Source of the DNA: Caenorhabditis remanei
Lineage: Eukaryota > Nematoda > Chromadorea > Rhabditida > Rhabditidae
Assembly: GCF_010183535.1 (NCBI RefSeq)
Contig: NC_071329.1
Coordinates: 11,904,001 to 11,968,000, forward strand
Length of the DNA stretch: 64,000 bases
Direction of reading: 5' to 3'
Below are positions 37,797 through 51,300 of this stretch, in pieces (the first letter of the stretch is position 1; every line of letters starts with the position of its first letter). A model generated the notes under the pieces. That model had not been told where the DNA came from. It saw only the letters and a program-made list of their open reading frames with translations, and did not search any database. A program made the translations under genes and the position numbers.

Positions 37797-40700
37797 CAAA
37801 ACAATTCGAAGAGTTTCGGATATTCGACGTGAATTATGATAACGGGGAGTATTGGAAGACGTTGTTGATGACCTAAATCAGATTCACAGAGATTTTTTTA
37901 GAAAATAAATTGAATAACTTACGAAACGGGCTGTTGAGGCTGGAACAACTCGACTGCTTCACGATCAGTGATTGATGGAAAAGCGTGGTCGAGAATCAGA
38001 AGACATTCATCTGTATTGCATACATCACTGACACTTTGAACATGTTCTTGTTGACGAGAAACTCGGAATGTTCCTTCTTCGGCGTTTGAGACATCTGGAA
38101 ATGGTTTTACGCCTTCAGAAAATGTGATTTTTTATCGTAATTACAGTAATCCCAACATTCGTTAAGTTAGCACAACAACAAAAAAAACTTACAATCCAAA
38201 AATCTCCAGTTTTTATCCGGTTCATATGGCAGGGAGTTGTGTTCGACAAGAAGACGTTGAATAAGGACTCGAGCCGAATCCAGTTCGGCTTCCGATTCCA
38301 CATTCACGATTCCAATTTCGTAGGCTGAAAACATAATGAGTCAAGCCCAAAATTCAAAGTTTTCGTGTCATTTCATTAGATTCTACATTTTCAAAAATAA
38401 AAACCTCACCAGTATCCTTCAATCTCTCGAAACAATCCTTATACGTGTCATAATCAGCTCTACCAACCACAATCACCGGCAATTGAATAATGAGAGATGT
38501 CGATTGAACTTGTGAATCCTTTTGCCCGTATCTTGTTCCTCTTCTCATCAGATTTGGCGTGCATGGAGTCTTTTTTTCTCTCTTCAGCATTGGAACTTTA
38601 CTATGGAAACCAAGAGTAATCACAGATGGAGCAAGAAGACATGGTTCTCCATCGACCTGCATTGGAATCGCCTTATTTGTTGTCACTTTTACCCTTGAAC
38701 ACTGAGCAATTCGTTCTCCTTTTCCACCCATTTGAAGTGCAGCCTATAATTATTTTAATTTTCTTTTCGATTATCTTCAAAAATTACAAAAAAAAAACTC
38801 ACGAGTGTGGCAGTTGTGAACCCAAGAACCTCAACTTTTCCGTCACAACAGCTTGGTTTCGATTCAGAAGATTCACCCCATGGAATGGTTCCACCAGCAT
38901 AATAAGTGATGTTATGGAATAGAATACAATGAAGTTTGAGTTCTTTGATTCTTGATGTCACATCAATTCCATCACATTCTAGTGTAATGTATTCCGAAAG
39001 ATCTTTCCATGATCTCTTGAATAAATCAATTGTTCCCAATCCACCATAAGCAATTCGATTCTTGAGACGAGAGTTGAGCATCTGAGGGTTAGCACCTAGA
39101 ATAAGAACCATGTAATTAGAAACTTTCAAAATAAAAACTCACTTCTTGAATGATGAAACTGTAATGCAACATGAGCATCTGCTCCAATCGAAAAGTAATT
39201 ATTCATTACAGTCAATGGGAGAGCTGATTGCATTCCATCGTCCTCTTCTTCCAAATTACATGATGTATTCGGTTCCACATCGATTCTCCATCTGGAATAA
39301 ACTATAACATGTTTTTTTATCCAATTCGAAAACCATACCTATCCAAATGAGTAACAATCGTTTCATGAAGAATCGCTTGCATCAGTTGACTAATCGGTTC
39401 ATCAGAGAATACACCTCCCCATCCCATGCATCTTGCCAAATCGTTTCCCGTACCAAGAGGCATGATTGCCATTGGAGGATATGCAGGCCAATTCAACTAA
39501 AAAATCTTCTTTTTTGTCTTCAAAAGGAAACGAAACCCCTTACATTATCTAATGTTGAGAGTACCCATCCAACAGTTCCATCACCTCCACACACAAGAAT
39601 TCTCAACTGAGTTACCACTTTCCGGAACATTTCCAACCCGAATTTTGGACCTTTCAGTGATGTGATATCGAAAACTTGTCGAGGATTCAGAAGCCAACAA
39701 AGGGTATGCAAAGCTTTCGATCCTTTATTTCCACCTGATTTCGGATTGACAAAGACTAAAAGTGGTTGAGAGGGACCACTTGACCAAAGATCTGTTGGTT
39801 TCACCACGAATTGACGATGCGATTTCTTGTGTTTCCTCGGATGCGAAGGCGTCCGATTACTTCTTTTTCTATTCGCCAAGCGGAGAATCCACGTGGGTGG
39901 GACTATCATTTCTTTCAATGCTCCTCGATTACACCTCTCTTCCAACTTGTCACGAGCGAAACAATTCTTCAAGTGATACGATTCTTTGCACCAGGAACAA
40001 GTAACTGCAATTGTTTCTTTCTTCTCTTTCCCTTGGAAAAACATTTTTTGTTGAAATGATTTTCCGCAAGTATTGCATCTTCCCTCATGTCGCCACTGAA
40101 ATTTTTGTTATTATAGAACGCAAATTTTCCTAACAAAACCATACTTTATGCACCCAATGATGAGCAGTCAATCCATCTGTACTCTCTTTCGAAGGTGTCT
40201 TTTTTGTTGCATAATCCCGGAACGTCGTCTTACAATTCAGATTCAATTTGGCCAGAAGAGAGAAACAATTGGTATGAGCAACAATGTGACATGCAGCACA
40301 TCTTCGTTTCTCTCCAGACCGTCTACAATCTTTCTCTCCGACATAACATTCAGAATCAGCAGAAGCCGAAGATCCAGTTGATGATGGAAGCCAGACGTGT
40401 TCCGATGGAAGAATATGATAATCACCCTAAAAAAGTGGACATTTACTCCTGAATGTATGTCTTGGATAGAAGCATGATCCGGCTTAAACTTAGGTTTTGA
40501 GCATAATCCACCAGGAAACACTTTTTCTTTTTTCTTGAAATCAAATCACAAATCACAAACCTCATCCTCAATCCAATACCGGCTACTTCGATGCTTATTC
40601 ACTGGATTATTGGTCTCTTGATCTGCTGCCGTCCGTCGAACAACCGGTGATTTTGCCAATGCTTTTCTGAAATAATCAATCAATTAGTATATTGTTTTCA

Positions 40701-43609
40701 CTGTTTTTATTTTAGTTTTATGCCTGAAAAGTTCAGAAAGATGTATTATTCGACTGGGACGTCTTAAAACCGAATCGCTTGTCGTGGGATCATGACTTTT
40801 AGAACGAAACGTTCGAACGGATTCTGCTGGTGTTGGAGGCTCAAAATCAGTGTCTGATGCAATATCAGAATCTCCTGATGAGACTGAAAGTAGTTCAATA
40901 TCTCTTCGAAGAGTTGATAAATCTACGGAATTCGAACGAGGTGGAGATGCAGAATCAGGATATGGAGATAGAAGTGAAGGGGGTTGAAGACGTAGAGGGG
41001 ATGGAGGTGTCAGTTGATCCGAACCAGGACTATCAAATGTCATTTCATTTCCATTTCGAGGAAGATTCGGACTTGTACATGCCGAGGATCCAGGAGAACT
41101 GAAATAATAATTGAATGAGATACTGATAATGGATTTTCAGTGTTTTTATTACTGAATGTTTGCTTGTAGTCCACCTAGAGATCGTTATGGTTCCAATCCT
41201 CAACGTTCAAATTATTTTTAGTCCTAGTATCTCAATCAGTTGTTCCCTACTTTTAGCATGTTCAGTCGATTCGGATTACGCGACACGACTTCTTTTTTCT
41301 TTTTCTCATCTTCCTCTCGACGCATCCTCTTCTTCTTATTCTTTTTTCTTCTTTTCTCTCTGTTTGAGATTAATTCTTTCAGGGATTTGTCCCCTCAAAA
41401 AGTATTAATCCAGTGGCCACCACAGACTGCCGTTTTGCGGAGAGCAGCGGTACACAAAAAATAATAAAAAAGAGAGAGGTAACGTTGAGAAATAGTGTGA
41501 GATCTAGGGGAGACAACAGAGAAAAAGAGTCGATCTATCATGTTGCAGTTGGTATGATTCAATTTTGAATGATTATGGAATAACACGCAACAACTAAAAG
41601 TCAACTGAGAGACAGAAATAAACGAAAGTTACTATTTTTAACTGTTGACTAAACATTCAGTTTGAATATTTTCGTTCAAACTGAACGACCTGCCAAATTC
41701 AAATTTCACCGGATCACAACTCGGTCAAATAAGAACTGGATCATATTTCATTTGCTCCGGTTTTAAAGCACAAGAATTCTAGGGGTTTTTGTGTGTCTGT
41801 TCTCAAAAACTTGGGACCAAAAAGTAACTAGAATTTGAGATGTAAAACTGTCAAAACTTGGGTCACTTTCGTTTAAAAATTTTTGGATTCCGAAGAGCTT
41901 CAAGTTTTTCTAACAGCTCTCCGACTCACCTCGCTTCCGACGTTTGCAATGAATTGCCCAACTCCGAACTCGTATATCTATCAACACTATGATCTTCTTC
42001 ATCTGAACTAATTGAAGAAACAACGATATCTGGAGTCGTTCCTCTATGATGTGATGATATTGTATGCCTATGAACAGTAGTTGTAACTGATGATTGATTT
42101 GATATATTAGATGAAGAGGGACTATCATCTCTCCATCCACTGCGTCCGTTTCCCAGACGACGTGCCAATCTCATAACGGCACTTTCGATTTCTGTCTGCA
42201 AGAATATTGGGTCAGTTGAACGAAAAAAAACGATGTTAGTATTCGGAGAGTGAACGAATAAAAAGGGGACAGTTGAGAAAAGTGGACACAAGATAGTCGA
42301 TCTCATCCGTAATCCGGTGGATTTCAGATGAAAAAAGAACTTATAAGTGAGTTAGAGTTCGTTCTGACTATGATTTCAAGTGTCAAGACTAGAAGTTTAG
42401 ACGAAAAGTCTACATTTTGAAACATTTCTCGTTATTCTTTTCTCAACTGTTCATTAAAATTAATTCGTAATTATAGATTACTGACCTAGAATTGTTCTTT
42501 TTTTCACGTGCTGTTTTCTGAATTCATCATAGTTTTTGGAAACAAAAGGTTTCTTCCTAATTTGGCAAATTGAAATAGCAGACTAACGAAAAAGAAAAGT
42601 GTACATAATTTTCAAAATTGACAAAAAAAAGTGTCTGCATCTCAAAAACGTGCTCGTTTTTAGAAAATTTAAAGTGAAATCCTATGCTCTGGTAGCAGTC
42701 TATATATTACCTTATATCCTAATTTCAACCAGAATCACTAATAACAGAATTCCGACGACTCGAGGATTCTGAACCCGTTTTCGAATTTTATTAAAATGAA
42801 CCAAACTAAAGAGGTTTTTGCTTGAATAGTATTAGCCAAATTTAAAACCGCGACAAAAATTACCACGGTAATAGACCAGATTTCCAATCATACTGGCTTC
42901 GATTGAAAGCTTTAACTCACGTGGGTATAACTTTTTAGTCAACTAGATCGTCATTACTAAAAAATCGTCAGAAAAAACATATATTTAGACTAATCAGAAA
43001 CTCGGATTTCCGGAATTAAGAATTACTCTAATGAGGTTTCAAATCTATTCTGTCCCTTTTCTGTTCATCTCTTTTCATACCATTAAAACAAACCTTCAAC
43101 ATTCTTCTTCTATGATCTGCTGCCATTGCACAGTGTACACATGTTAATTCCAACTCAAATCTCGGTTCTTCCACAATTCCACCATCTTCTTCTTGATTCT
43201 TCCCATCAACAATTCCTCCAGTTTCCGAACTTCCATCCGAATGTACCCTACTTCTTGTCATCGAAGGTGATCTACTCCGATGTTCTGGATCCCAACTTAG
43301 ACTTGGTCCCAATGGTTTTTTAGTTCTTTTTAGTATTTGAGTTGGACTTCGAAGGGCAGCTGGTAGTGCTTCACTCAATTTCCTCGCTGCACTTTCACCT
43401 CTCCAACTTCGTTTTTTTCTTTTATTAGTTGGTTTTGGAGAGGTACTTGGAGAGGCACCAGATGGATCAGCTGATATTACAAATACTGGATTTGATTGTG
43501 CTTCGGCAATTGATTTCTTCTTCTTGCGGTGCTTCTTGAGACCGGATGTACTACTCGACGGCAGGAACGTATCCTCCGTCGAGCTGTTCTTCCGCAACGC
43601 CGTCATCAT
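37797..43609 (-). CDS. dgk-5: diacylglycerol kinase, type IV (zeta/iota-like)
   Basis: Phosphorylates diacylglycerol to phosphatidic acid, ending DAG signalling. 1165 aa, exons 43094-43609, 41930-42195, 40724-41098, 40561-40666, 40447-40533, 40145-40426, 39544-40095, 39339-39496, 39143-39291, 38803-39095, 38410-38743, 38193-38324, 37923-38094 and 37797-37872. The N-terminal 400 residues are Ser/Arg-rich and acidic with a Lys-rich patch (LKKHRKKKKS). Two C1 zinc domains follow (HVWLPSS ... CAACHIVAHTNC; AHHWVHKW ... CSWCKESYH), then a basic MARCKS-like stretch. The catalytic domain has PLLVFVNPKSGGNKG, ILVCGGDGTVGWVLSTLD and MPLGTGNDLARCMGWGG. The accessory domain ends near EKKTPCTP. A conserved RVLIQRLLVEHNS ... 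KNWRFLDYVS segment matches DGK-zeta, but the ankyrin repeats that follow it in vertebrates are absent. One intron begins with GC (40722-40723). Confidence 0.92.
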
Positions 43610-45113
43610 CGTGTTGCCTCTTCTGACGACACCGAACAGAGGATAAGACTATTAAGAAAAATATTAATACGGAGAAGAAGAAGTATCAGAAGAAGTAGAA
43701 GATAAGAAGGGAGGAACGAGAAGAAATGATATTAGGACATCTAATTCCGGTCGGTGTGCCACGACGCCTCTCTTCTCACTGCTCTTCTTCCCTCTGGCTC
43801 CTTCACGTAGTGTCGTCGCGCCCCCATTACACGTTAATCCGTCGTCCTCAAGCCACCCCTGGACTCCGCCCATTTTTGTGGTGAGAGCCGTGGTGGTGGC
43901 AAAAAGCGAATAGCAAAAGGAAAGGAAGGATGCGGCTTGTTTTAAGCCCAGGCAAAAAAAAGATGAAGAAAATGAAGAGAAAATGAGGAAGACACAAATG
44001 AAAAAGGGTAACTCGTTTCTTCGGTTTTGTCCTTTCAGTTTTTGTTTCTTTTGAGTCATCTTTTGGCAACTAATCTAGAAAAGGAAACAAGTTACGTTTC
44101 GAAAAGTAAACGGAATGGTACAAATGTTAGTGGAAACCGTACGAAGAGTGTGGAGCGTTGCGGAGAGTTTTCCAGAGAAAAAGAGTGAGTGAATTCAGGT
44201 TACTGTACTTTTGAAAGTGCATAGTGGTCCGAAGCGTCTATATAAATTCGCCAGTCTAAAAGCTATTTCTGAAACTCATCATAAAGTTGGATTTCATAAA
44301 TTTCAAATGCGTGTTCTCTTCGAAGATCCAAAAATAGAGAAGTAGGTCATTTAAATTCAAGTTTATGGAATATTACAGTTATAAAAGATATTACTTTTTA
44401 ATGTTCAAAAGTCTAAATTTGGCAAAAGGGTGTTCTCCAGAAAGGACTCTCTTCTCCCCATTCTTCGGACGACAGTTATGAATTTGTTATGACGTGGAAA
44501 TGACGCAGCGAAAAATATTTGAAAGTTGCAAAAGAAGTCAAGTATACTTACACCGAACGACCAAAAAAAGGAGAAAAAAGAGGAAATCCATTCTCAAAGT
44601 CCCATTAGTCTTATGGCCAACACAACTCATGCATTTCAAAATTCGTCTCGCTTTTTTAGTTTTTTCCGCTTTTTTATGTGTTTTTAGGCATTCTTATCTT
44701 TTCGATATTTAAGGGAAAAAACTGAAAAAATGAACTGGAGACTTCCAAATCCAATCGCCCTTTTCAACCAGGTGTCGGAGCAAAGAAATGAGCAAAGCGG
44801 CTCTTTTTTGCTGTTGGATATTAGATTTTTGTGTGGTGGTGGTGGTGCACCATGGAGCTTCTAGAAATGTGTTGCAATATATATCCAAGCTCTTTCTCTA
44901 ATCCGGAACAAGTCGGTGATGCACTTCTCATGTGACGATGAGCGTTATGAATGAAAGAAGAAGAAGAAAAAGAGGAGCACCTTGTGTGTGTTTGCTCCCG
45001 GTGATGTGCAATTTCCGTCCGCCAAAGTGACTCCTTTTTCCAACGGGATTTACACCACATTTCCCGTTGATTTCCGGTTTGAGAGCTCATGCGAAAGTTA
45101 GAAAATGAAAAGG
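43610..45113. other. intergenic region, no supported gene
   Basis: 1.5 kb between the dgk-5 start and the stop of the next minus-strand gene. A minus-strand frame at 44821-45090 lacks good splice signals and was not accepted. The region should contain the dgk-5 promoter. Confidence 0.5.
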
Positions 45114-47831
45114 TCAGTTGTCCTTGGTTTCAGAACTGTATTGGGGGTGATCAAGGGGATGTTCTCTGAATTTTAAAGCCCGTTCAGTAGTTTCTCTCGA
45201 GGCTTTACAACGATTTTTGATAGAGAATAAGCAAACGAAGAAGCCATTTCATTCTCCCTTCCGACAACGATTCGATTTTATGATATCATAAGGAAAGAGC
45301 TCATTTCTTTCCGAAAGAATAGCTGAGATGTTATATAATAGATCTCAGTAAATGTTAAAAGTCTTAAGTCTCTTCTGCAAAGATGAGGAAGGTATTGAAA
45401 TAGAGAGATCGAACATTCCAGATGAATCTCAAAATCTAGTTAATACCTTCCACATACTTTTTATGTAGAAATTCAGTTTGTCAACTCTACCTCCAATGAT
45501 CAGCCATCTCCGGAAACATTTGTTTGATCTGACAGTTCGTCAAATCTGGATTTGAAATTGAGAATCGTGCTGCTGAAGCTGATAGATGGTTACTAGAACT
45601 CTCTTTTCCATCTCCATTTCCATCATCATCAGAATCCGATTCAGAGGCAGAAGACCATGAAGATTCTGATACATTCTCCGATACATTCTCATCTTCGTTC
45701 GAGTCGTTTGAAGATCTTTCTGCAAAAAGGAAAACTATTTGATTCAATATATTGTTGCAAAATCATTGAAACATTGTCGTAAAAGAGGGCTCCCGTTGTC
45801 ATTCAGAAGCTCTTTTCAAGACGTCTTGCTCTTTTTTCATTAACTAATGAAAATCTTTGACGATGATGCGCGCATAAAAATGCGCATCGACAATGAGAAG
45901 ATGAAGCTGAGGAAGAGCTTTCTGAAGAGGAGAGAAGTGGTTGAAACTGAAGGGAAGACAGAGAAGAAAGAATAGAATAGGAGCACATTCCACGACTTTT
46001 GACGTCAATATGGATTCTGATGACAGTGGAATGAGCGAAGAATGAATAAGTACATGTCGAAAGAAGGAAACAACAAGAGAATTGGATAAGGAAAAGGGAA
46101 TGGATTACACGTGCACAGTATCCGGGAGCATGATTCATTGAAACCTTCTGTGATTTTACTGAAATTTATACTCTTCGATCGAGTTTGTATACCATATCAA
46201 AGTAAACTTTAATTATATTTTTAAATCCTAAGCATACTCTGTGTGTTCTTAGTGCAAAACATAGACATTCTGATAAAAAATCTAAATCTAAAGCATGCAA
46301 ACATTCAAAGAAAACGAAAGAAGAAGAAGAAGTTCTTACCGATGGACAACTGCAGAAGTGACGAATGAATATCGTGCCACGTAGTGATGGCTGCCACAAG
46401 TTTCTTTGTGAATTCATCACAAACAATTTCCTGAGAGCCGGCACGCGATGAGCCATCCATTCCATCGGTGGCGCCTGATAAATCGACACTTTTTGACAAG
46501 AAAAATGAAAAGAAATGTGGATTTATGGATGGAAAACTGAAGGAAACGGGGGAATAAAAGGGAGAAGGAGGTGGTGGAAATCTCAAAACATTTCGAAATG
46601 TTTTTATTGAAACTGTTCGTTTTTTTTTGTTGGGAAGAATGAAATAAAAGAATAGATCAAAGTTCGAAAAATCTGAACAATCGTCTTATTTTGCTTAACT
46701 TTCAATCCTCCTATTGAAAAAAGTACCGCCTCCAACCACAATACGATGAGATATATCTTTCTAAAGTTTGTCATTTTTCAAAAAGAAAAAAGTCTGTATT
46801 CGAAACGGAAATGCCAAATATTACTAGGAGGGCAAAGAAAATAGAATGTCCGCAAGAGAAAGTTAAAACTTTCTTGGTTGAAATTTTTCAATGAAAAACT
46901 ATATATTTTTCTAGCACAGTCAGAAAAAAACACCAGAGTGATGTCATACTACAACCGGGGTCATACTGCTTTTTAAAAAGAATTATGGTTTGTGAGAAAA
47001 ATGACTAATCGAGAAAAGGAACGGAAGTAATCATAACTATGAATGTCAATGATAAAAAGTGAACTCACAGTCAAAAACAAATCGGAAAAGTGAATGATAA
47101 GAAAAATCAGACTGGAAGTGATTGTAGAATCAGTATCATGCTTGAGTTTAATCAGAGTGCTGGTGTACCAGTGAATCTCAGTATTACCTGATAGTTGTTG
47201 CTTCGATCTGAACCACTTTTTCCTTGGAGGTGCTGAAACAGATCGAGCTGGAACACGAGCGAATTGTGATCGACGTTCCGCAGCTTCTCGCAGAGAAACT
47301 GCTTCCTGAGCGCTCTGAAATTCAACAATTTATGGAATTGTTCTGGTTTCATGAAACGAAATTTTTTTTACTAGTTTGAGTTACCTCTCGCTTTTTTCGA
47401 AGCATTGGAATACCAATTGGGAATATCATAACATTTATTCAAGATTCTGTTCGAATCAGATTCAAAAAGAAATAAAAAGAATGAAATATGTACAAGAGTT
47501 GTTCGTCGATTCGAAATATGAAAAAGAGCGAAACGGAGGGAGAAACATATGCAAAATAGGTGACGGATAGCTGAACAAACTGGATTCTCAGTAAGTATTT
47601 TTTAACTGTACGGTTTTCCGAATTTTCGTGTTTTTTTCAGTTTTCATTCAGAGAGACAGATGTCTGTTTTAGAACGTATTATGATGGTTTGAACTGACTT
47701 TTTTGATGTCACAATGCGATTGAACTCTCCAGAATTACGAAAACTACGGAATTACTCAACTAAATTCTATGCGAACTTACCACTGTACTCATTTTGACAC
47801 TGCTTTGTCTTCTTTGTTTCCGAGATAACAT
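45114..47831 (-). CDS. acidic Ser-rich protein of unknown function
   Basis: I do not recognise this protein. Exons 47781-47831, 47188-47314, 46340-46474, 45491-45719 and 45114-45165 join in phase and give 197 aa. The start is the first in-frame ATG (MLSRKQRRQSSVK); MSTV within the same exon is an alternative, and the true start may lie in the exons at 48.3-52.0 kb. The N-terminus is basic (PPRKKWFRSKQQL). A helical segment follows (IVCDEFTKKLVAAITTWHD), then a highly acidic Ser/Asp/Glu block (SESDSDDDGNGDG), and a conserved-looking end (LTNCQIKQMFPEMADHW). No signal peptide or membrane helix is present. It is probably nuclear or cytoplasmic, judging only from composition. Confidence 0.6.
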
Positions 47832-48301
47832 GTTTGCAGAATAAGAATAAAAAAGAGAGCGAAAGACTTATTTCTGGGTAGTTTCTGGTGGGAGTGGGCC
47901 TACGTGCAACCGCTCTTCTCCGGTCTCTTAATTGATTAATGGAAGGAGAAGAAGGACTAATCAGTTCCAATCATTTTTGATTTGGAAGAGGAAGCAAAAG
48001 AGCAAAAACAGAAGATGGAGGATGAAGAAGAAGAAGAAGTTGTTGGAAGAAGAAAACGACGGAGCAGAGTGTTCAGAGAAGTTGCCCATTCTTTCGAGTT
48101 AATGGCTCAGAAGGTAATCGAAGGAAGGAAAGTTGGAATGTTGGTGACGCCATGGAGATAAGGACCTCCGAAAAAAGAATTGAATAGAATATGTATTTTT
48201 GGTGAATTCAAAAAAGGTTGTCACTTCGACCTCTCCAAGAGTCTTCTCCACATGATAAGCTACTATTTCTTTCTATGATAATTCATCTCATATCTTCTTA
48301 C

Positions 48302-51300
48302 CTGAGACCCCTGATTCCGACAATGTTGATAGAGAAGGACGATGAGGCGAATCAGGAATAAATCCCTGAACTTCATCATTTCAACCGTCACCGATAGATC
48401 AGAATAGATAAGAGATTTTTGTGGAAAAAGCCACGACGAATAGTGTGATTTTCTGCTCACACTCTTTTCATATACTCACATTAAAGGGGTCATAAATGTG
48501 CAAATCTACCTGCATTGTATAATTAAAGAGAAAGTTTCCAAGGGAAACACGCTATTCTTCCAACAAAAAATGATCGTTACCACTTTTTAAATGGGTGACA
48601 CGCGTGATAAAACAAGGAAATGAATATGAATTTTGCTGGGATTTCTCGGAATGAAAGAAAAGGTATGACGTGATGGAATCAAGAACAAACGGATCAGTTA
48701 CAGGTCGAACTAATCAGTTGGATGAATTACAGAGAGCACAGCCGATTGATATGAAGATGTTCGGAGACGAAGTGATTTGGAACAGCATCCAAACAGTATC
48801 ACACACCCTAGTTTTCCGAAATGCTTGAAATTTGCCTATCAGAAAGTATCCAAAGTACTATATTCTATCACGATTAACAAAAAAACATTAAAGAAATCAC
48901 CATGACGATCAATAGACGGTCTCAACAGTGTAATGAGTCATAAATTCAACTTTTTTCTTGAAATTTTTTTTCGAGAATGCAAAATGAACCATCGGATATA
49001 GTACCGTTCATACCTATTTTCATCTTCCAATTAGCCTTATTTTATTTATATTTCTTTGACCGCCCACATACATTTCTCAGATAGTCAAGAAATGCAAATT
49101 TTTTTTGTTCGGATACCAATCCGATACTAGGCAGAGAAGAACAAAACTCGAACTATTTTGTGAAAACTACTTCAAACTGATCTAAATACATTTTTCTCGT
49201 AAGCTGTTCCTTTCTATCGAAAACCGTCGTCCACTACAAAAACGGAAATCTAGATTCATCCTGGGTGTTCTGTGAAGCCTTCTGATATTTCGTGAATCCC
49301 AGTTGCATGTAAACAGGGTTGGGAAATTCCGGGCCGGGCTGACAAAAAATTCTTCCGGCCCGGCCCGGCCCGGTCGGCCCGGATTCAAAAAATGTGCACC
49401 ATTTTTTCACAAATTTCTGCAAAATTTTCATTTTAAAAAAGTCGAAATTCTCAAATTTTCTCGTACGCTAAGGCTTTTACCGATGTTCTAAAACACAGTC
49501 GAAAAATCCACTTTTTTGCAAAAAAAATCAAAAAAAATTTCAAATTTCTACAGGAGCCGGGCCGGGCCGGGTCGGGCCGAGGAAAATTTTTCTTTCTACA
49601 GGAGCCCGGCCCGAAATTTCCCAACCCTGCATGTAAATGACTTGAGATTTCTTAGTTTTTTGGGGAAAACTCAGATATCTGACACGTTCAAACTTCTTTT
49701 AGATGAGACATCGGAATCCAGATCACACCGAGTTCAAAAAGGTAAGAGAAGAATGACGTAAGTTTTTTTGAAAAGAAAAAAAGGGTTTTGGATAGAAAAA
49801 CAAGTGATCGGGAAGCATATGAGAGCGCGGAACAAGACGATCCCTCCCACTTGAAGAGGGATCGATTACCATCGGACAGGGAACTTTTTCGTGTTACTTC
49901 TCATCCCCCATCGGATCCGTTTACTTACCGATTCTCTGTCTTTTTGTCTGCGTCTTTGACACCAACAACTCGTCCAACGAGGCATTATCAGAAAGAGAGC
50001 AAGAGGAGAAAATGAATGAATAGATGGGAGAGAAAAGGAAAAAAGACAGTCGATTTCTCCCGATTACGATTCCTTGTTTCTCTGTGTGTCCCCTTCGTTT
50101 ACTGTGTCATGTGGAAGAAGAAGAAGACAAGGAAAATATGAGAACTGGGGGGCACAGTTTTATCACTTCTCGCCTTTTTTATTATTTTTCAAACAATATG
50201 AAACCGTTGTTTCGAGAATTCTAAACGTTTTTGAGTTTTCAATCGAGACGCGTCATTTTTTTGTTGAGTTGAAACTCTTATCAATTACTAATTGTTTCAA
50301 CTTTAAAATTTTCCGAAAATGTCTTTATCAGTTTCAGAACAACCCAGACACCTATTTATAACAAGACAGAGGTTTTTAGGTGGATACAAAAGTGAAATAC
50401 TCACCAATGTGTTGGAATGAAGAGCCAGAACGGTTTCGATTAGGTCCGAACATGACGACGTTAGTGCGTCACGGTACTGAAATTTAGTAGATCTTGATTG
50501 AGAATAATTTGAGGCATATTGAATCTTTTTCATGTCAAAATAAACTAATAATTGCTATACGAAACTCGTTGGAATATGTTGGTTTATTATTCTAGCTATA
50601 ATCTGAAACAGTTAGATAATCATTAAAATGCAGTTCTTTAGATATCAAGTCTTATTTTAAATCTGCCTCATGTAGTTTAGTGATTGAAGATCTCAGTAAA
50701 TAGGTTGTTGTCATCAAAACTTAAATGATAATTGAACCAACTCAAAATCCCACAGCACAGAAGATACGTGAACTTACTATTAGTATATACCTTTTTATGA
50801 TTATGAACTAACTCGGCTACTTTCCGCTACAGTTGCGCAGCACTAACGCAGCAGTTATTCGTAGAGTTTACTCCTGCTGCGTCAGAGGCACACAAGTGTT
50901 GCATGAATGCTGCACAGTTGTTGCATCAGTGCTGCCGGCGTGCTGCATGCGCTCATTACTTCTCGTTTCTAATCAGTATAGTTAATTTGTGAACAGAATA
51001 ACAGAAATAACTCATAATATTTATTTTAAGAATATAAAATTTAAAAAAAATAAAAGCAAAAACAAAAAACTTAGAAACGTCATTGAAATTCCATGTTGAC
51101 CGACAGTCGATGAAGTTTCCAAGTCTCTTATATCTGTAGACGTCCGGTGCCCCAAGCTCATCGACTCTAGAACTGAAAAAGAATATTTCAATGAAATTCG
51201 GTTGGGAAACAACTCACATTTTTAGATAATCTCTTGCTGAAAACGCTTCAAAAGTCCAAGTTTTTTATCGAATAGGCGAATTATGTCGATCAGCTGCTCT

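Noticed and set aside
40724..41098. apparent frameshift in a dgk-5 exon
   Set aside because: It was a miscount on first reading; recounting the bases gives one continuous frame from the acceptor at 41099 to the GC donor.
44821..45090. minus-strand frame ending in a His run, considered as last exon of the acidic gene
   Set aside because: Its acceptor is poor (CGCATGAG). The exon at 45114-45165 has a good acceptor, correct phase and a stop.
47767..47970. minus-strand frame starting MELISPSSP, considered as 5' exon of the acidic gene
   Set aside because: Its frame at the 47781 donor does not match the next exon, though it could hold an unplaced linking exon.
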